Shown here one piece after another: positions 61,823 through 64,000 of a stretch of DNA of 64,000 bases. Below the pieces are notes generated by a model that was given only the letters and a program-made list of their open reading frames with translations, did not search any database and was not told where the DNA came from. Each line of letters begins with the position of its first letter. Positions within the stretch are counted from its first letter, which is position 1. Origin of the DNA: Paenibacillus glucanolyticus NBRC 15330 (GTDB lineage: Bacteria > Bacillota > Bacilli > Paenibacillales > Paenibacillaceae); NCBI RefSeq assembly GCF_004000885.1, contig NZ_BIMC01000010.1, forward strand, positions 1-64,000. The letters run 5' to 3'. Made by a program: the position numbers and the translations under genes.

Positions 61823-62845
61823 TTATTTTGTTGTGAACAATAAATATAGAAAATAAGGTCCCCCGACTGCGGCTACGACAACCCCTGCCGGCACCGCATT
61901 AGGATGAAACAGGGAGCGTCCGATCGTATCAGCAGCGACCAAGATCACAAGCCCTGTCATGGCCGCTATGGGCAGAAAATGTCGGTGCTGCGGACCTACG
62001 AGCCGCTTGGCTATATGCGGCGCTGCTAAACCGATAAAGCCAATGCCACCGGCCATCGATACGCTGGCACAGGACAAAGCCACGGCAAGCGCAAGCAGGA
62101 TCAACCGGCTTCGGGTAACGGCACTTCCGAGGCTTGCTGCCGTTTCATCGCCCAATGTAAACAGATCAAGCGTCGCGGAACGATAATATATGATTGGAAT
62201 TAGTACAACGATCCATGGAAATAATCCCCAGACGTTTACCCAATCTCTGCTCCAGACGCTGCCTGCCAGCCAGCGGGCAGCAAAGGCATATGTATCTTCA
62301 TCTAATCGAAGAGAGAGCAGCAGCGTCATCGCACTAACACCTGCAGACACGGCGATTCCGACCAGTATCAGCCGAATGGGCAGCAGCCCCCTATAGCGGT
62401 CGTATGCAAATAAAAATATTACCAGTGCAATGACGGCTCCTCCCGCAAACGTAAACAGCGGAATCATCAGTGCGGCAGGTCCATCCAGTGAACGGAAGAA
62501 TGAGATATAGGCAATCAACCCAAATGCCGCCCCGGCATTAATCCCTAGAATACCCGGATCAGCCAGCGTATTCCGCGAAACACCTTGAAATACCGCGCCG
62601 GCAATGCCAAGGCCGGCTCCCGCCAGCATCGTAATGATAATTCGAGGCAGACGGTATTCGTACAGAATCATGCTCTCCTCCGCCGTGCCATAACCAATTA
62701 AAGCCTTCAGAACACTGGTAGGCGACAGCCGGATGGTCCCCGTGTTCAAGCTGATCAAGATGACGGTTAAGGCTACACCAAGCAAGATAATCGCAACACG
62801 GATTGTTCTTTTTCTTCTTAAGAGGAATATGGCCTTTCCATCCAT
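61823..62845 (-). CDS. FecCD-family iron-siderophore permease
   Basis: 340 residues, about ten membrane helices. FecCD motifs: YEYRLPRIIITMLAGAGLGIAGAVFQGVSRNTLADPGILGINAGAAFG, SLGSAVTRSR and AGGIGFIGLAAPHIAKRLVGPQHRHFLP. Starts 2 bp after the first permease gene ends, so the two are translated together. It forms a heterodimeric channel with the upstream permease. Confidence 0.94.
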   Translation of the reverse strand: MDGKAIFLLRRKRTIRVAIILLGVALTVILISLNTGTIRLSPTSVLKALIGYGTAEESMILYEYRLPRIIITMLAGAGLGIAGAVFQGVSRNTLADPGILGINAGAAFGLIAYISFFRSLDGPAALMIPLFTFAGGAVIALVIFLFAYDRYRGLLPIRLILVGIAVSAGVSAMTLLLSLRLDEDTYAFAARWLAGSVWSRDWVNVWGLFPWIVVLIPIIYYRSATLDLFTLGDETAASLGSAVTRSRLILLALAVALSCASVSMAGGIGFIGLAAPHIAKRLVGPQHRHFLPIAAMTGLVILVAADTIGRSLFHPNAVPAGVVVAAVGGPYFLYLLFTTK

Positions 62846-62847
62846 GA

Positions 62848-63885
62848 CTACAGATCACTCCTCTCTTTACGCGCAAGATAAAGAAAGAAAGGAACGCCGA
62901 CCATGGCCACCATGGCCCCGATTGCGAATTCTCTTGGCGGATTGACCATACGTGCGGCAAAATCAGCCCATACCAGCAATATGGAGCCCAGAATGGCCGA
63001 GAGCATGATGATCTTCCTGTAATCCGCTCCCACAAGCCTGCGGGCGATATGGGGGACAATTAAGCCCACGAATCCGATCGATCCCGCGACTGACACAGAA
63101 GCTCCTGCTAGTACAACTGCAGCAGTCATTCCGAGAAAACGAACCCTGCTGGCTCGTACGCCCAAATTGGTCGCGGATTCATCCCCTAGTGACAAAAAGC
63201 TGATGGATCGCCCCATCATGCAGGCCCATATCGTTGCAATCAAAATGATAGGTACCAGCAGCTTGAGATGGGACCAGGTTACACCGGCTACACCTCCTGC
63301 ATACCAGAAAGCCAGGTCCTGACTCAAAGCGAAATAAATCGCAATGCCCGTGCTTAACGACTGGAGTATAGCGGCAACGACAGCTCCCGCTATCGTTAAC
63401 CGAATAGAGTTCAGGCCGCCTGGCGTTAGCGAACCCAGCAGCACGATAAAAACAGTAGTCATAGCTGCCCCTGCAAATGAAATAGCCATCAAGGCCGAAT
63501 AAGACAAATTCGGTAAAAATGCAAAGCATAACGCCACCATGAAGGTAGAACCCGCGTTGATACCCAGAATGCCGGTGTCGGCCATGGGATTGCGGGTTAC
63601 CCCCTGCATGATAGCTCCAGCCACGGCGAACGCCATTCCGGTTATTGCTGCGCCTAATACGCGTGGCAATCGGATCTCATGAACGATCTGATGCGCCGTC
63701 AATTCCGCATCGTAATGCATGACGGCAGACCATACCGTGCCCATGGTGAGATCTTTAGCGCCATAGGAGACAGACATGAACAGGGTAAGCCCCAAGCCCA
63801 GCAATGCAGCGAATAACAGCAAGATAAAGATGATATGTCTACTTCCACTCATAACAATAGATTTGAACCCCTTCTCTCCGTCCAC
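62848..63885 (-). CDS. FecCD-family iron-siderophore permease
   Basis: 345 residues if the GTG at 63885 is used. An ATG at 63852 (MSGSRHIIF) is possible, but both have poor ribosome sites. About ten membrane helices with HEIRLPRVLGAAITGMAFAVAGAIMQGVTRNPMADTGILGINAGS, LGVRASRVRFLG and AGSIGFVGLIVPHIARRLVGADYRK. It is the first gene of the operon, directly behind a promoter with a Fur box, so it should be derepressed when iron is scarce. Confidence 0.93.
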   Translation of the reverse strand: MDGEKGFKSIVMSGSRHIIFILLLFAALLGLGLTLFMSVSYGAKDLTMGTVWSAVMHYDAELTAHQIVHEIRLPRVLGAAITGMAFAVAGAIMQGVTRNPMADTGILGINAGSTFMVALCFAFLPNLSYSALMAISFAGAAMTTVFIVLLGSLTPGGLNSIRLTIAGAVVAAILQSLSTGIAIYFALSQDLAFWYAGGVAGVTWSHLKLLVPIILIATIWACMMGRSISFLSLGDESATNLGVRASRVRFLGMTAAVVLAGASVSVAGSIGFVGLIVPHIARRLVGADYRKIIMLSAILGSILLVWADFAARMVNPPREFAIGAMVAMVGVPFFLYLARKERSDL

Positions 63886-63906
63886 ATTGATCGATTCGTA
63901 CCCACT

Positions 63907-63935
63907 ATGATAATAATAATCATTATCATTGTAAA
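63907..63935 (-). promoter_or_regulatory. Promoter of the siderophore uptake operon
   Basis: Minus strand TTTACA (63930-63935) and TATCAT (63907-63912), spacer 17 bp. The Fur box occupies the spacer and the -10. Transcription would start near 63900. Confidence 0.65.
63909..63927. promoter_or_regulatory. Fur box
   Basis: GATAATAATAATCATTATC matches the 19-bp Fur consensus GATAATGATAATCATTATC at 18 positions. It lies across the spacer and -10 of the siderophore operon promoter, so Fur-Fe(II) would block RNA polymerase. Confidence 0.9.
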
Positions 63936-64000
63936 CTATCTACCGAATATGTACATGATCTTTTTTAAGGATTGGAACTTGCAATCGTTCTTTGTGATGA

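Overview
The window looks like a chromosomal segment from a Paenibacillus-type Firmicute. The grounds are strong Shine-Dalgarno sequences with frequent TTG and GTG starts, lplB/lplC-type sugar permeases without a local ATPase, a T-box leader on asd, Gram-positive lipoproteins, an S-layer-homology protein, secreted glycanases and many AraC/GntR regulators. The genus is inferred from gene content, not from a marker gene. I see no rRNA, tRNA, CRISPR array, IS element or prophage.

Layout. 1-5430: a 5'-truncated RNA ligase remnant, then a sugar ABC operon (two permeases, solute-binding lipoprotein, GntR/LacI-type regulator) read leftward from a promoter with three operator-like palindromes. 5.6-13.3 kb: an EamA exporter, two divergent pairs of AraC regulator plus enzyme (PhyH-type dioxygenase; ADP-ribosylglycohydrolase), a decayed GNAT gene, a DUF3189 protein and a Gfo/Idh/MocA oxidoreductase. 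13.5-19.9 kb: a small possible surface/coat protein and a complete five-gene oligopeptide ABC operon. 20.3-26.4 kb: a broken BadF-type kinase, an SDR lacking the usual catalytic Tyr/Lys, and the trehalose operon treA-treP-treR with its promoter and two TreR-type operators. 26.5-36.6 kb: a 1822-residue multidomain subtilase, an SLH-domain protein and a two-component system. 36.6-45.7 kb: a cytosine-deaminase-like amidohydrolase, an APH-type kinase, a VanY peptidase, an HpaB-type monooxygenase, a eukaryotic-type Ser/Thr kinase followed by a small basic Ser/His/Tyr-rich protein, a GNAT acetyltransferase and NhaC. 45.9-51.5 kb: T-box-controlled asd, a PAP2-family protein, a YtcJ-type amidohydrolase and a GH16-CBM13 glucanase. 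52-55.3 kb: a very large class I isoprenoid enzyme with a membrane-anchored alpha/beta hydrolase. 55.4-64 kb: a GH2 glycosidase, the FetAB metal exporter, and a siderophore uptake operon with a Fur box in its promoter.

Function. Most of the window serves carbohydrate, peptide and iron acquisition with local regulators. The best candidate for little-described biology is the 52000-55268 isoprenoid locus. Next are the kinase/small-basic-protein pair (42169-43327) and the SDR with substituted catalytic residues (20828-21610). Several decayed genes (positions 1-220, 6648-6725, 11020-11450, 20290-20757) mark sites of past deletion or duplication.
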